From Paracoccaceae bacterium (lineage in GTDB: Bacteria > Pseudomonadota > Alphaproteobacteria > Rhodobacterales > Rhodobacteraceae): a stretch of DNA of 49,433 nt. Under the pieces are notes generated by a model. The model searched no databases. It was not told the origin of the DNA and saw only the letters and a program-made list of their open reading frames with translations. Positions 1 through 7,962 of the stretch are shown one piece after another. The first letter of the stretch is position 1. Every line of letters begins with the position of its first letter. The stretch covers positions 1-49,433 of the forward strand of contig JAHRVG010000018.1 in assembly GCA_019090795.1 (NCBI GenBank), given 5' to 3'. Position numbers and translations under genes: made by a program.

Positions 1-18
1 GATGTGTATAAGAGACAG
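1..18. other. Sequencing adapter remnant (Tn5/Nextera mosaic end)
   Basis: The first 18 bases are identical to the last 18 of the 19-base Tn5 mosaic end used in transposase-based library kits. The bases after it continue directly into a conserved PyrD segment ([10 protein letters not shown]). This is untrimmed adapter, not genome. If translated it adds a false Met-Tyr-Lys-Arg-Gln start to the pyrD fragment. Confidence 0.96.
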
Positions 19-546
19 CTGCGGGATCTACAGGGCAAGGAAGCTCTTTCTGCCTTGCTGGACGGGGTCATGCAGCAGCGCGCCAAACTGGCCCAGCCGA
101 TCCCGATATTTTTGAAAATCGCGCCGGACCTGAGCGAGAACGATCTGCAGGACATTGCCGAAGTCGCCCGCCACGCCGGGCTGGACGCGATCATCGCAAC
201 CAACACAACCCTGTCACGCGATGGTCTGGCAAGTGCGGATCGCGAACAGGCTGGCGGCCTATCCGGTGCCCCCCTGTTTGAAAAATCCACCCGCGTATTG
301 GGCCAGCTCAGCCTTCTTTTGGGCGATGAGATCCCGCTGATCGGGGTCGGTGGCATCGGCAGCGCTGAACAAGCCTACACTAAAATCCGCGCCGGTGCCT
401 CGGCTGTTCAATTGTACACCGCCCTTGTGTATCAGGGGTTTTCCATGGTCGCCGAGGTTGCACGCGGCCTTGACAAACAACTGGCTCGCGACGGTTTTTC
501 CAATCTGACCCAAGCCGTCGGCATAGACAAAGGGAAATACGCATGA
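19..546 (+). CDS. pyrD: Dihydroorotate dehydrogenase (quinone), C-terminal part
   Basis: This is the C-terminal 175 residues of a class 2 dihydroorotate dehydrogenase, the membrane-associated FMN enzyme that oxidises dihydroorotate to orotate with quinone in pyrimidine synthesis. The visible part begins at the LRDLQ segment that normally follows the SPNTPG loop. It contains the FLKIAPDL strand, the ATNTT motif and the [11 protein letters not shown] and [11 protein letters not shown] phosphate-binding segments of the FMN barrel. The 5' half is missing because the contig starts here. The apparent ATG at position 4 lies inside adapter sequence and is not a real start. The stop overlaps the next gene in an ATGA, which suggests translational coupling. 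Confidence 0.95.
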   Translation: MRDLQGKEALSALLDGVMQQRAKLAQPIPIFLKIAPDLSENDLQDIAEVARHAGLDAIIATNTTLSRDGLASADREQAGGLSGAPLFEKSTRVLGQLSLLLGDEIPLIGVGGIGSAEQAYTKIRAGASAVQLYTALVYQGFSMVAEVARGLDKQLARDGFSNLTQAVGIDKGKYA

Positions 547-890
547 GTGATCTCAAAATCTGGCACAACCCGCGCTGCTCCAAATCCCGCCAAACATTGG
601 CCCTGCTGCAAGAGCGCGGGTTAACGCCGCGCATCATCGACTATCGTGAAACCCCGCCAGACGCATCAGAGCTGCGGGACACACTGGAAAAACTGGGCCG
701 CACAGCCATCGAAATCATCCGCACCAGTGACGCCCTGTTTCGTGAACTCGGCCTCTCGAAAACCGACAGCCAGGAACAGTTGATCTCGGCCATGGCCAGC
801 AACCCGATGCTGATAGAGCGACCGATCGTATTTTCCGGCACCAAGGCCGCCCTTGGCCGCCCCCCAGAGGCAGTACTGGATATCCTGTAA
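543..890 (+). CDS. arsC: ArsC-family (glutaredoxin-type) arsenate reductase
   Basis: The 115-residue product belongs to the ArsC/Spx thioredoxin-fold family. Cys12 sits in HNPRCSKSR, as in the plasmid R773 enzyme. Arginines equivalent to the three substrate-binding Arg residues are present at 60 (IIR), 93 (ERPIV) and 106 (GRPPE). These residues fit glutaredoxin-dependent reduction of arsenate to arsenite in the cytoplasm. No arsR or arsenite pump lies beside it. The start overlaps the pyrD stop by four bases, so it is probably expressed with pyrD. Its true role may be a general thiol-oxidoreductase (YfgD-like) one; family assignment is firm, the substrate is inferred. Confidence 0.88.
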   Translation: MSDLKIWHNPRCSKSRQTLALLQERGLTPRIIDYRETPPDASELRDTLEKLGRTAIEIIRTSDALFRELGLSKTDSQEQLISAMASNPMLIERPIVFSGTKAALGRPPEAVLDIL

Positions 891-910
891 CGGCACTACG
901 CCCTGTCGCA

Positions 911-2233
911 TTACTCCGCCGCCCGCTCCAACGCCGGATAGCGCAATCCGAGGGTGATCCCGCGCACCAGCAGAAACAGGACCAAACTGGCCCAAAGACC
1001 TTGATTGCCATAGGCAGGCAGCAAAGTTACGATGAACAGCCCGTAAAAACACACGGAAATTATCATCATATTGCGCATGTCTTTGGTGCGGGTCGCCCCG
1101 ATAAAAATCCCGTCAAGCAGCCACGATGCCACTCCCAGCAGCGGCGCTAGGGCAAGCCATGGCAGGTAGATCTGCGCCTCTGCGCGCACATCCGGGGCAG
1201 TGGTCATTAGGTGGATCAGCGCATTGCCACCCAGCGAAAAGGCAGCCGTCAAAATTACCACGATCAGAACCCCCCAAAAGCTGGTCATCAGCACCGAACG
1301 GCGCAGCGCGGGGCGGTTTTTGGCCCCTATCGCCTGCCCCACCAACGCCTCGGCCGCAAAGGCAAAACCATCAAGCCCATAGGCAATAATGTGCAGGAAT
1401 TGCACCAGTATCTGATTGGCAGCAAGGGTTACATCGTCAAATCCGGCCCCCAAAAACAGGAAGGACACAAAGGCGATTTGCAACAGAACCGAGCGGATCA
1501 TAATGTCGCTGTTCACCGAGGCCATACGGCGCAGGATCACCCGGTCAAACACGACCATCCAGTTGCGCCAATGCCCGGCGCGAAACCCGTCGCGCACCAG
1601 CCACAGACCAAGGGCAAGGCCGCTCCACTCGGCAATCAGCGTCGCAAGCGCAACGCCTTCAACGCCCCATCCCAGCTGCAACACAAACATCAGGTCCAGC
1701 CCGATGTTCAGCCCGTTCATCCACAGTTGCAACACCAGCACACCACGGGTCCGTTCCTGCGCCACCATCCAGCCCGTAATACCATAAAGGGCAATCGCGG
1801 CGGGAGCGCCGAAAATACGAATTTGCATATAGTCCCGCGCCAAAAGCTCGACTTCTACGGATGCGGGCGAAATTTGAAACGCGGCCCAAAACAGCGGCAC
1901 CTGTAGCAGGATCATCCCCAGCCCCGCCACGCCGCCAATCATCAGGGCGCGTGTCAGCAACGCGCAAACCTCGCCCCGGTCTTTGGCCCCGATGGCCTGC
2001 GCCGTCATCCCCGCAGTGCCCATCCGCAGAAACCCGAACACCCAAAACACCGCCGTGAGGATTATCGCGCCAATACCCACCGCGCCGATTGGCACCGCTT
2101 GCCCCAATTGTCCTACAACGCCGGTATCCACCGCGCCAAGGATTGGCACGGTGGCATTTGACAGCATAATCGGCAGCGCGATTTTCAGCACACGGCCATG
2201 GGTCAGGGATTTGAGGCTGATCTCAGTCGTCAT
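911..2233 (-). CDS. MATE family efflux transporter (DinF-like)
   Basis: The 440-residue, very hydrophobic protein has the length and pattern of a 12-helix MATE transporter. The N-terminal segment RVLKIALPIMLSNATVPILG is typical of the DinF-like branch. MATE proteins export cationic drugs or metabolites in exchange for H+ or Na+; the substrate cannot be read here. The gene is last of a leftward three-gene cluster and its start overlaps the end of the upstream thioesterase by 11 bases, implying coupled translation. Family call is firm, function general. Confidence 0.92.
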   Translation of the reverse strand: MTTEISLKSLTHGRVLKIALPIMLSNATVPILGAVDTGVVGQLGQAVPIGAVGIGAIILTAVFWVFGFLRMGTAGMTAQAIGAKDRGEVCALLTRALMIGGVAGLGMILLQVPLFWAAFQISPASVEVELLARDYMQIRIFGAPAAIALYGITGWMVAQERTRGVLVLQLWMNGLNIGLDLMFVLQLGWGVEGVALATLIAEWSGLALGLWLVRDGFRAGHWRNWMVVFDRVILRRMASVNSDIMIRSVLLQIAFVSFLFLGAGFDDVTLAANQILVQFLHIIAYGLDGFAFAAEALVGQAIGAKNRPALRRSVLMTSFWGVLIVVILTAAFSLGGNALIHLMTTAPDVRAEAQIYLPWLALAPLLGVASWLLDGIFIGATRTKDMRNMMIISVCFYGLFIVTLLPAYGNQGLWASLVLFLLVRGITLGLRYPALERAAE

Positions 2234-2723
2234 ATTTGGGCATCAGGAAATGCCCCGTAGCCTGAGCATACAAGCGCGACCGGTTGTCCTGCCAAGCCTC
2301 CACATGCACCGAGGCATAGCGGCGCCCCGAACGGTTGATCCTTGCGCGTGCATAACAATCGCGGGCCAAACCGGAACGCAGGTAATCGACAGTAAAGTCA
2401 ATCGTCTTGGGCAGGCGAACAGTCGCCATTGCCGCCGTATGAACAGTACCGCCTTCCATCTGCCGCCATGCTTGTGACCAAGCCAGCTCGATCACCGCCG
2501 TCGTTTCCAGAAAGGATGCTGTTGCTCCACCATGAAGTGCAGGTAATATTGGATTACCGATCAGTTTTTCGTCAAACCGCATCACAGCGGTTAACTCGTC
2601 ACCACGCCGCTCAAAACAGATACCCATGAAACTGATATAGGGCACCCGATCCACCAGCGCCGCCAGCGCATTGTCCCGACGTTCCTTGATTTGTTGCAGC
2701 GGCTCTTTGTGTTGCTTGCTCAT
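2223..2723 (-). CDS. PaaI-family hotdog thioesterase
   Basis: The 166-residue protein has the hotdog-fold thioesterase pattern: a long N-terminal helix region, ALHGGATASFLETTA (HGG turn followed by the central helix with an acidic residue) and a C-terminal VDYLRSGLARDCYARARI strand. Enzymes of this type hydrolyse acyl- or aryl-CoA esters. It overlaps the next thioesterase gene by four bases (ATGA) and the downstream MATE gene by 11 bases, so the three form one operon. The paired thioesterases differ in the acidic position (Glu-Thr here, Asp-Thr in the partner), which may mean different substrates or a heteromer; that is inference. Confidence 0.88.
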   Translation of the reverse strand: MSKQHKEPLQQIKERRDNALAALVDRVPYISFMGICFERRGDELTAVMRFDEKLIGNPILPALHGGATASFLETTAVIELAWSQAWRQMEGGTVHTAAMATVRLPKTIDFTVDYLRSGLARDCYARARINRSGRRYASVHVEAWQDNRSRLYAQATGHFLMPKYDD

Positions 2724-3157
2724 GATTTTGCCTCCTCGGGGCGCACGAATGTAAACGTCCCTGTTGCCGTAGCCACCGGATTTTCAGTGTCATCGTCCCA
2801 GGCGGTCGCGCGCACAAATGCCACAGAGCGGGTTGCATTATAGACCTCTGCCCGGGCAAATATCCGCTGCCCCGGAGTGGCAGAACGCATGTAATCAACA
2901 CGCAGATTGATTGTCGCAGTCGATAGGGTACTGTCTGGATGCATAAAAATGGCCAACCCCGCGCAGGTATCCAGCAGCGCAAAAAAGGCCCCGCCGTGCA
3001 CAACGCCGGTATCAGGGTCGCCGATCACCCTTGGGTCGTAGGGCATCGACAGCACCGCCACGGCCTCTCCGATTTCCTCGACCCTCATATTCAGGGTTTT
3101 GCAGAAAGGGATCGCCTGCGTAAACTGCATCGCCAGTTTATATTTTTTTTCGTCCAT
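2720..3157 (-). CDS. PaaI-family hotdog thioesterase, first gene of the operon
   Basis: The 145-residue protein carries VVHGGAFFALLDTCAG, the HGG motif and acidic helix of PaaI-like acyl-CoA thioesterases, followed by INLRVDYMRSATPGQRIFARAEV, the standard beta-strand signature. It opens the leftward cluster with a second thioesterase and a MATE exporter. The 123-base gap to the rightward 10-TM exporter gene must contain both promoters. Substrate unknown; the family call is firm. Confidence 0.9.
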   Translation of the reverse strand: MDEKKYKLAMQFTQAIPFCKTLNMRVEEIGEAVAVLSMPYDPRVIGDPDTGVVHGGAFFALLDTCAGLAIFMHPDSTLSTATINLRVDYMRSATPGQRIFARAEVYNATRSVAFVRATAWDDDTENPVATATGTFTFVRPEEAKS

Positions 3158-3250
3158 TCAGTTTCTCACAATGTCAGCTGGTTAAGGAGTTGTGACGCCT
3201 CTCCCAGTTATTTCGCTTGCATTTAGGGGCGCAAGTGCTAATTACAGTAA

Positions 3251-3265
3251 TGAGAATAATTCGCA
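3251..3265 (+). promoter_or_regulatory. Fur/Mur-like operator upstream of the 10-TM exporter
   Basis: The 15-mer TGAGAATAATTCGCA is a 7-1-7 dyad that matches the Fur-type core TGATAATNATTATCA at 12 of 15 positions. A second palindrome, ATTACAGTAAT, directly abuts and overlaps it at 3241-3251. The site ends 15 bases before the start codon. In alphaproteobacteria the Fur homologue is often the manganese sensor Mur. Control of the exporter by Fur or Mur is inferred. Confidence 0.55.
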
Positions 3266-3280
3266 ATTGCAAAAGGCGCC

Positions 3281-4459
3281 ATGCCGATGACCCAGATGCC
3301 AGATGTTTCGCATTCGACCAGTGGTTTTTCCCCTGCCAAGCCAGACCCTGTTTTTGTCGCCAGAGATAACATCGGCCCCTTCCGCTCCAAACGTCTGATC
3401 GTGGTGTTGATCTACCTGACACTGGCGCTGGCCCCAGGAGAGCTGGGCGAACTGACCCGCGCGTTAATGACAGATGCTTATGTGCAGGTCAGCTCCTTTG
3501 TGGCGGCAACCCTGCTGTTGTTTTACGGTGCGGAACGCGTTTTCAAATTCAACATCGGTGATTCCCTACGCAAGGCCAAGGCGGCACAGGTGCCAATGGC
3601 AGCGCTTATGGGCGCAACACCGGGCTGTGGTGGTGCGGTTATTGTGGTTGCGGCTTATAGTTCAGGCAACGTCAGCTTTGGCGCGGTGGTTGCAGCGCTG
3701 ACCTCTACCATGGGGGACGCCGCATTTTTGCTGATCGCCACACGGCCTGACGCGGCAATGGTGGTGCTGCCTTTGGGCATGGTTGTGGGGGTGGCCACCG
3801 GTTATCTGGTTAACACCTTTGTTAAGGATGATTTTGCCGCCGATGCCAAAGGCTCTTGCGAGCTGGCCCCGCTGATCGGGCGCACCCGCCTGAAAGATTA
3901 CCTCTATCTGGTGATTGCAGCGCCGGGTCTGTTTTTCGGAATCTCGCAACTGGCGCAAGTGGATTTTGCGCACTATGGCGACTGGCCGTTGTATGTTGGC
4001 CTTGCGGGCACCGCAGTTGGCCTGCTGATGTGGTCTACCTCTACCTTGCAGGCCATGACCCATTCAGACGACTCCCCCCTAACCCGTCTGGCCGAAGAAA
4101 CCAGCTTTATCTCGGTCTGGGTGATTGGTGCCTATCTGGCCTATGATTACGTGGTGGCCTTTGGTGGCCTTGATCTGCAAGCACTGTTCAATTCGATCGG
4201 CATCCTGCTGCCGCTGGTTGGTATTCTGATCGGGTTTATTCCAGGCTGTGGGCCACAAGTTCTGGTGACAACCCTGTATATCAACGGCTTGGTGCCCTTT
4301 TCGGCCTTGATCGGCAACGCGATTTCCAATGACGGCGATGCGCTGTTTCCGGCAATCGCCCTGAACCCGAAGGTAGCAATTCTGGCCACAGCCTATTCGG
4401 CTATTCCCGCTCTTGTCGTTGGTTACGGGTTCTATTTCTTTGCGCCGGATTTCCTGTAG
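3281..4459 (+). CDS. Putative 10-TM manganese/heavy-metal exporter (ArsP_2-like)
   Basis: The 392-residue membrane protein has two similar halves. Each carries a glycine-proline-cysteine signature: ATPGCGGAVIVVAAYSSG near residue 110 and FIPGCGPQVLVTTLYINGL near residue 320. This internal repeat and length fit the putative manganese transporter family (ArsP_2, 'putative 10TM heavy-metal exporter'). It would sit in the inner membrane and probably exports a divalent metal. A Fur/Mur-like dyad lies just upstream, which supports a metal-responsive role. The start follows an AAAAGG at 3271-3276; ATG codons at 3287 and 3296 are alternatives. The ion specificity is inferred from family naming only. 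Confidence 0.8.
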   Translation: MPMTQMPDVSHSTSGFSPAKPDPVFVARDNIGPFRSKRLIVVLIYLTLALAPGELGELTRALMTDAYVQVSSFVAATLLLFYGAERVFKFNIGDSLRKAKAAQVPMAALMGATPGCGGAVIVVAAYSSGNVSFGAVVAALTSTMGDAAFLLIATRPDAAMVVLPLGMVVGVATGYLVNTFVKDDFAADAKGSCELAPLIGRTRLKDYLYLVIAAPGLFFGISQLAQVDFAHYGDWPLYVGLAGTAVGLLMWSTSTLQAMTHSDDSPLTRLAEETSFISVWVIGAYLAYDYVVAFGGLDLQALFNSIGILLPLVGILIGFIPGCGPQVLVTTLYINGLVPFSALIGNAISNDGDALFPAIALNPKVAILATAYSAIPALVVGYGFYFFAPDFL

Positions 4460-4492
4460 CGCCTCCCGCGTCAGGAAACGAGGCTTGCAAAG

Positions 4493-4508
4493 GTGACGTA
4501 AACGTTAC
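4493..4508 (+). promoter_or_regulatory. Operator-like dyad before the first merR gene
   Basis: GTGACGTAAACGTTAC is an imperfect palindrome with ACGT half-sites separated by two bases. It lies 31 bases before the first MerR start. The same core recurs at 4924-4937. A second small inverted repeat (CCCCA, 7-base loop, TGGGG) follows at 4516-4532. The core resembles the TTACGTNNACGTAA-type sites I associate with LiuR-type MerR regulators of fatty and branched-chain acid genes; that link is from memory. Confidence 0.55.
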
Positions 4509-4539
4509 AAACTGACCCCACGTAACTTGGGGCAACTGA

Positions 4540-4911
4540 ATGACCGAAGAAACCATCACCCTCAAAGAAATGTGCGCGAAGTTCTATGTGACGCCACGCA
4601 CCCTGCGCTATTACGAATACATTGAGCTGCTGTTCCCCGAAAAGAAGGGCCGCACCCGCCTTTATGGTAGCACCGAGTTTGCTCGCATGAAACTAATCCT
4701 GCGCGGACGGCGGTTTGGATTCAGCCTTGAGGAAATCCGTCAGTGGCTGGAGATGTATAACGAGCATGACCAGCGTGAGCAGATGGAAATCTGGGTCGAA
4801 ATGTCCGGTCGCCAGCTTGAAGAACTTGAGTCGCGCAAAATCCAGTTACAAGAAACTATTGACGAGTTACGCGCCCGTCATCAACGTGGATTGGACACAT
4901 TGGCAAAGTGA
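4540..4911 (+). CDS. MerR-family transcriptional regulator (first of tandem pair)
   Basis: The 123-residue protein starts with a MerR winged helix-turn-helix (ITLKEMCAKFYVTPRTLRYYEYIELL, then RTRLYG and FGFSLEEIRQWLEMY) and ends in a coiled-coil dimerisation helix (ELESRKIQLQETIDELRARH). There is no C-terminal cysteine cluster, so metal sensing of the MerR/CueR type is unlikely. It is closely similar to the next gene, which indicates a duplication. Both precede fadE, GST, fadA and fadB on the same strand, so regulation of acyl-CoA oxidation is the best inference. A dyad sits just upstream, suggesting autoregulation. Confidence 0.88.
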   Translation: MTEETITLKEMCAKFYVTPRTLRYYEYIELLFPEKKGRTRLYGSTEFARMKLILRGRRFGFSLEEIRQWLEMYNEHDQREQMEIWVEMSGRQLEELESRKIQLQETIDELRARHQRGLDTLAK

Positions 4912-4923
4912 CGTTGCGTAGTT

Positions 4924-4937
4924 TTACGTAAACGTAA
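4924..4937 (+). promoter_or_regulatory. Operator-like dyad before the second merR gene
   Basis: TTACGTAAACGTAA is a palindrome except for its two central bases. It lies 13 bases after the first merR stop and 74 bases before the second merR start. A related half-site (TGACGTTGCGTA) abuts it at 4909-4920. It shares the ACGTAAACGT core with 4493-4508, so the same protein probably binds both. Confidence 0.62.
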
Positions 4938-5011
4938 CCCGCTGCCCCTAGGTAATGGATAGGCAGCCCCCCAAGTGGATGTTATCTTTTTTCAAACACT
5001 CTGGGTAAGCC

Positions 5012-5407
5012 ATGACCGACCAAGTTTTCTCAATCCGCCAAATGTGTGACCGTTTCAACGTCACCCCCCGTACCTTGCGGTTTTATGAGGCCAAAGAGCT
5101 GATCGCGCCGCTGCGCGAAGGCCAGCGCCGGGTGTACTCCAAGCGCGAAGCCGCCCGCGTCCACTTGATCCTTTTGGGAAAAAAGTTCGGTTTTTCGCTA
5201 GAGGAACTGCGCCAGCTTCTAGATCTGTATTATCTGGATGACGCCCAACAAACGCAATTGACCCAAACATTCGCAATGGCCACAAAACGCCTTGATGCGC
5301 TGAAAGCCCAGCGTGACGAATTGAATGTCGCAATCAACGATCTTGAAACCCGTATTAAATGGGGGGCAAAAATGATTACCCCGCAAAAACAACAAGCCGC
5401 AGAATAG
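5012..5407 (+). CDS. MerR-family transcriptional regulator (second of tandem pair)
   Basis: The 131-residue protein has the MerR DNA-binding domain (FSIRQMCDRFNVTPRTLRFYEAKELI, RRVYSKREAARVHLI, FGFSLEELRQLLDLYYLDD) and a C-terminal coiled coil. It is clearly a paralogue of the MerR protein upstream, sharing the VTPRTLR and FGFSLEE segments. No cysteine-based metal site is present in the C-terminal part. The gene ends 21 bases before fadE, which has a strong AGAGGAGG ribosome site, so it is very likely co-transcribed with the beta-oxidation genes it is proposed to control. Confidence 0.88.
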   Translation: MTDQVFSIRQMCDRFNVTPRTLRFYEAKELIAPLREGQRRVYSKREAARVHLILLGKKFGFSLEELRQLLDLYYLDDAQQTQLTQTFAMATKRLDALKAQRDELNVAINDLETRIKWGAKMITPQKQQAAE

Positions 5408-5428
5408 ACTTTTAGAGGAGGTCAACAG

Positions 5429-7204
5429 ATGCCAACCTATACCGCCCCGGTCAAAGACCATCAGTTTTTGTTGCATGAAGTCCTGAAGGTCGCAGAATCC
5501 GGCATTCCCGGTTATGAAGACCTCTCCCCCGATTTCACCACCGCCGTTCTGGAAGAGGCCGGCAAGATTTCCGGTCAGGTTCTGGCCCCGCTGAATGCTG
5601 TAGGAGACAAAGAGGGCTGTCGGCTGGAAAATGGTGTGGTGCGCGTTCCAACCGGCTTTCAAGCCGCATTTGACGAGGTCCGCGAGGGCGGCTGGACAGG
5701 TATCGACTGTGACCCCGATTTCGGCGGCCAAGGCATGCCCGGCATCATCGGCACTGCGGTGGCTGAAATGTTCAGTAGTGCGAACCAAGCTTTCACTATG
5801 TATCAGGGCCTGACCCATGGCGCGCAATCCGCGATCCGTGTGCATGGTACGGATGAACAAAAGGCAAAATTCCTGCCCAATATGATTTCCTGCACATGGA
5901 CCGGCACCATGAACCTGACCGAGAGCCATTGTGGCACCGATCTGGGCCTGATGCGCACCAAGGCGATCCCGCAAGATGACGGCAGTTATAAAATCACCGG
6001 CGAGAAAATATTCATCTCGGCGGGTGAGCATGAGATGTCGGAGAACATCATCCATCTGGTACTGGCAAAAATTGAGGGCGGTCCAGAGGGCATCAAAGGT
6101 GTATCGCTGTTCATCGTGCCAAAAATTATGGTCAACGACGATGGCAGCCTTGGGGAAACCAACGGGGTTACCTGCGGCAACATCGAGAAAAAGATGGGCA
6201 TCCACGGCAATTCCACCTGTGTAATGCTGTACGATAGCTCCACCGGCTATCTGCTGGGCGAGGAACACAAAGGCATGCGCGCCATGTTCACCATGATGAA
6301 CGAGGCTCGTTTGGGTGTTGGTATGCAGGGGCTGGCTCAGGCCGAGGCCGCCTATCAAAATGCGGTGATCTATGCCAAGGACCGCCTGCAAGGGCGTGCG
6401 GTTACCGGTATTGAAAACCCCGATGGACCTGCCGATCCGCTGATCGTGCACCCCGATATTCGCCGCTCCCTGCTTGACCAGAAAAGCTTTGTTGAAGGCG
6501 CGCGAGCCTTTCTGTTCTGGGGGGCGTCCCTGATTGATCAAGCGCATCTGCTGAACGATGAAGACGCCGACGGGCTGGTGTCACTGATGACGCCGGTGAT
6601 CAAAGGGTTCCTGACCGACATCGGCTATAACATGACTGTGCAGGCGCAACAGGTTTACGGCGGCCATGGCTATATCGAGGAATCGGGCATGTCCCAATTC
6701 ACCCGCGACGCGCGGATTGCGATGATTTATGAAGGCGCCAACGGGGTTCAGGCGCTCGATCTGGTCGGGCGCAAGCTCGGCGCGGGGGGGGGCAAATATG
6801 TGATGGCCTTCTTTGATTTGGTCAAAACCTTCATTTCCGAAAACAAGGAAAACGAGGCGCTCACCGATTTCATTAATCCGCTGAAACAGGCCTCCAAAGA
6901 TTTGCAGGCAGCGGGAATGTTCTTCATGCAAAACGGCATGAAGAACCCCAATGCAGCCCTTGCCGGTTCCAGCGATTTTATGCACCTGTTTGGCCATGTT
7001 TGTCTGGGCTTGATGTGGGGCCGCATGGCCAAAGCATCGGTTGAGGCACTGGCGGGTTCTCCTGCCGATCCCGCATTCTATGAAAATAAGCTGTTAACGG
7101 GCCGTTACTACATGGCGCGTCATTTACCCGCAACGGGCATGCATCTGGCACGTATCCAATCGGGTGCCGAAGTTGTGATGACAATGGACGCGGAAGCGTT
7201 TTAG
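5429..7204 (+). CDS. fadE: Acyl-CoA dehydrogenase with C-terminal extension (FadE/DmdC-type)
   Basis: The 591-residue flavoprotein has the N-terminal AcylCoA_DH_N segment ([18 protein letters not shown]), the middle domain ([19 protein letters not shown]), the FAD domain ([43 protein letters not shown] with the YEG catalytic segment) and an extra C-terminal domain. It would perform the first oxidation of acyl-CoA in beta-oxidation. The same family includes DmdC, the 3-methylmercaptopropionyl-CoA dehydrogenase of roseobacters. Location with fadA and fadB favours fatty-acid oxidation, but the chain-length or DMSP-related substrate cannot be decided from sequence. It follows two merR genes and precedes a GST gene after a 95-base gap with a hairpin. 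Confidence 0.9.
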   Translation: MPTYTAPVKDHQFLLHEVLKVAESGIPGYEDLSPDFTTAVLEEAGKISGQVLAPLNAVGDKEGCRLENGVVRVPTGFQAAFDEVREGGWTGIDCDPDFGGQGMPGIIGTAVAEMFSSANQAFTMYQGLTHGAQSAIRVHGTDEQKAKFLPNMISCTWTGTMNLTESHCGTDLGLMRTKAIPQDDGSYKITGEKIFISAGEHEMSENIIHLVLAKIEGGPEGIKGVSLFIVPKIMVNDDGSLGETNGVTCGNIEKKMGIHGNSTCVMLYDSSTGYLLGEEHKGMRAMFTMMNEARLGVGMQGLAQAEAAYQNAVIYAKDRLQGRAVTGIENPDGPADPLIVHPDIRRSLLDQKSFVEGARAFLFWGASLIDQAHLLNDEDADGLVSLMTPVIKGFLTDIGYNMTVQAQQVYGGHGYIEESGMSQFTRDARIAMIYEGANGVQALDLVGRKLGAGGGKYVMAFFDLVKTFISENKENEALTDFINPLKQASKDLQAAGMFFMQNGMKNPNAALAGSSDFMHLFGHVCLGLMWGRMAKASVEALAGSPADPAFYENKLLTGRYYMARHLPATGMHLARIQSGAEVVMTMDAEAF

Positions 7205-7219
7205 GTTAAACAATCGCAA

Positions 7220-7244
7220 CCGCCCCAGAGCTGATCCGGGGCGG
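7220..7244 (+). other. GC-rich hairpin between fadE and the GST gene
   Basis: CCGCCCC at 7220-7226 pairs perfectly with GGGGCGG at 7238-7244 across an 11-base loop. No T tract follows, so it is not a classic terminator. It could be an mRNA processing or stabilising element that sets different levels of fadE and the genes after it. Confidence 0.45.
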
Positions 7245-7299
7245 CGCACAAAATGGAACAGGCCGCTGATCAACACTGAGGCGGCAAGGGAGAGATAGC

Positions 7300-7941
7300 A
7301 TGACCAAAATCAAACTGCATTGCATGGGTGAAAGCGGCAATTCCTACAAGGCCGCGCTGCCTCTGGAATTATCAGGGCTGGACTGGGAGCCGGTGTTTTT
7401 CGACTTTTTTAAAGGTGCCGCCCGCGATCCGGAATTTCGCGCAGGTATGAATGTCATGGGCGAGGTTCCGGTGATGGAGCACGGCGATCTGACCCTGACC
7501 CAATCCGGTGTTATTCAGGATTATGTCAGCGAATTGAGTGGCAAGTTTGGGGGCCAAACCCCCGCCGAAAAACGCGAGATCCTTCGCTGGGTTCTGTGGG
7601 ACAACCATAAACTGTCCTCGCCTGCGGGCATGACCCGTTTCCTGACGAATTTCTTGCCCGAAGACAAACGCCCAAAAGAAGTGATCGCCTTTACCCAAGG
7701 TCGCCTCAAAGAGGCCTACAACACCCTGAACAACGCCCTTGAAGGGCGCGACTGGCTGGTGGGCGACAGCATCACCAACGCCGATATGTCCTGCGTGGGC
7801 TATCTGTTTTATCCCGAACCTTTCGGCTTTGATCGCAAGGATTGGCCAAATATCAACCGCTGGATGGGCAATATTGAATCCCTGCCCGGATGGAAGCACC
7901 CCTATGATCTGATGCCCGGCAAACCGTCGGACCGCAAATAA
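7300..7941 (+). CDS. Glutathione S-transferase family protein
   Basis: The 213-residue protein has a thioredoxin-like N-terminal domain with EVPVMEHGDLTLTQSGVIQDYV, the glutathione-binding Val-Pro and Gln/Ser segment, followed by an all-helical C-terminal domain with the conserved WLVGDSITNADMSCVGYLFY N-capping motif. GSTs conjugate or reduce with glutathione in the cytoplasm. It stands between fadE and fadA with an AGGGAGAG ribosome site, so it is probably co-expressed with the beta-oxidation enzymes. Whether it detoxifies a by-product of that pathway is inference. Confidence 0.9.
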   Translation: MTKIKLHCMGESGNSYKAALPLELSGLDWEPVFFDFFKGAARDPEFRAGMNVMGEVPVMEHGDLTLTQSGVIQDYVSELSGKFGGQTPAEKREILRWVLWDNHKLSSPAGMTRFLTNFLPEDKRPKEVIAFTQGRLKEAYNTLNNALEGRDWLVGDSITNADMSCVGYLFYPEPFGFDRKDWPNINRWMGNIESLPGWKHPYDLMPGKPSDRK

Positions 7942-7962
7942 ACCCAGAAAAGGAAGTTCAGC

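Noticed and set aside
4-18. ATG at position 4 as the pyrD start
   Set aside because: It lies in adapter sequence; the family sequence begins only at 19 and the real start is outside the window.
5219-6547. 442-codon leftward frame opposite fadE
   Set aside because: It is antisense to a clear acyl-CoA dehydrogenase and the translation matches no family.
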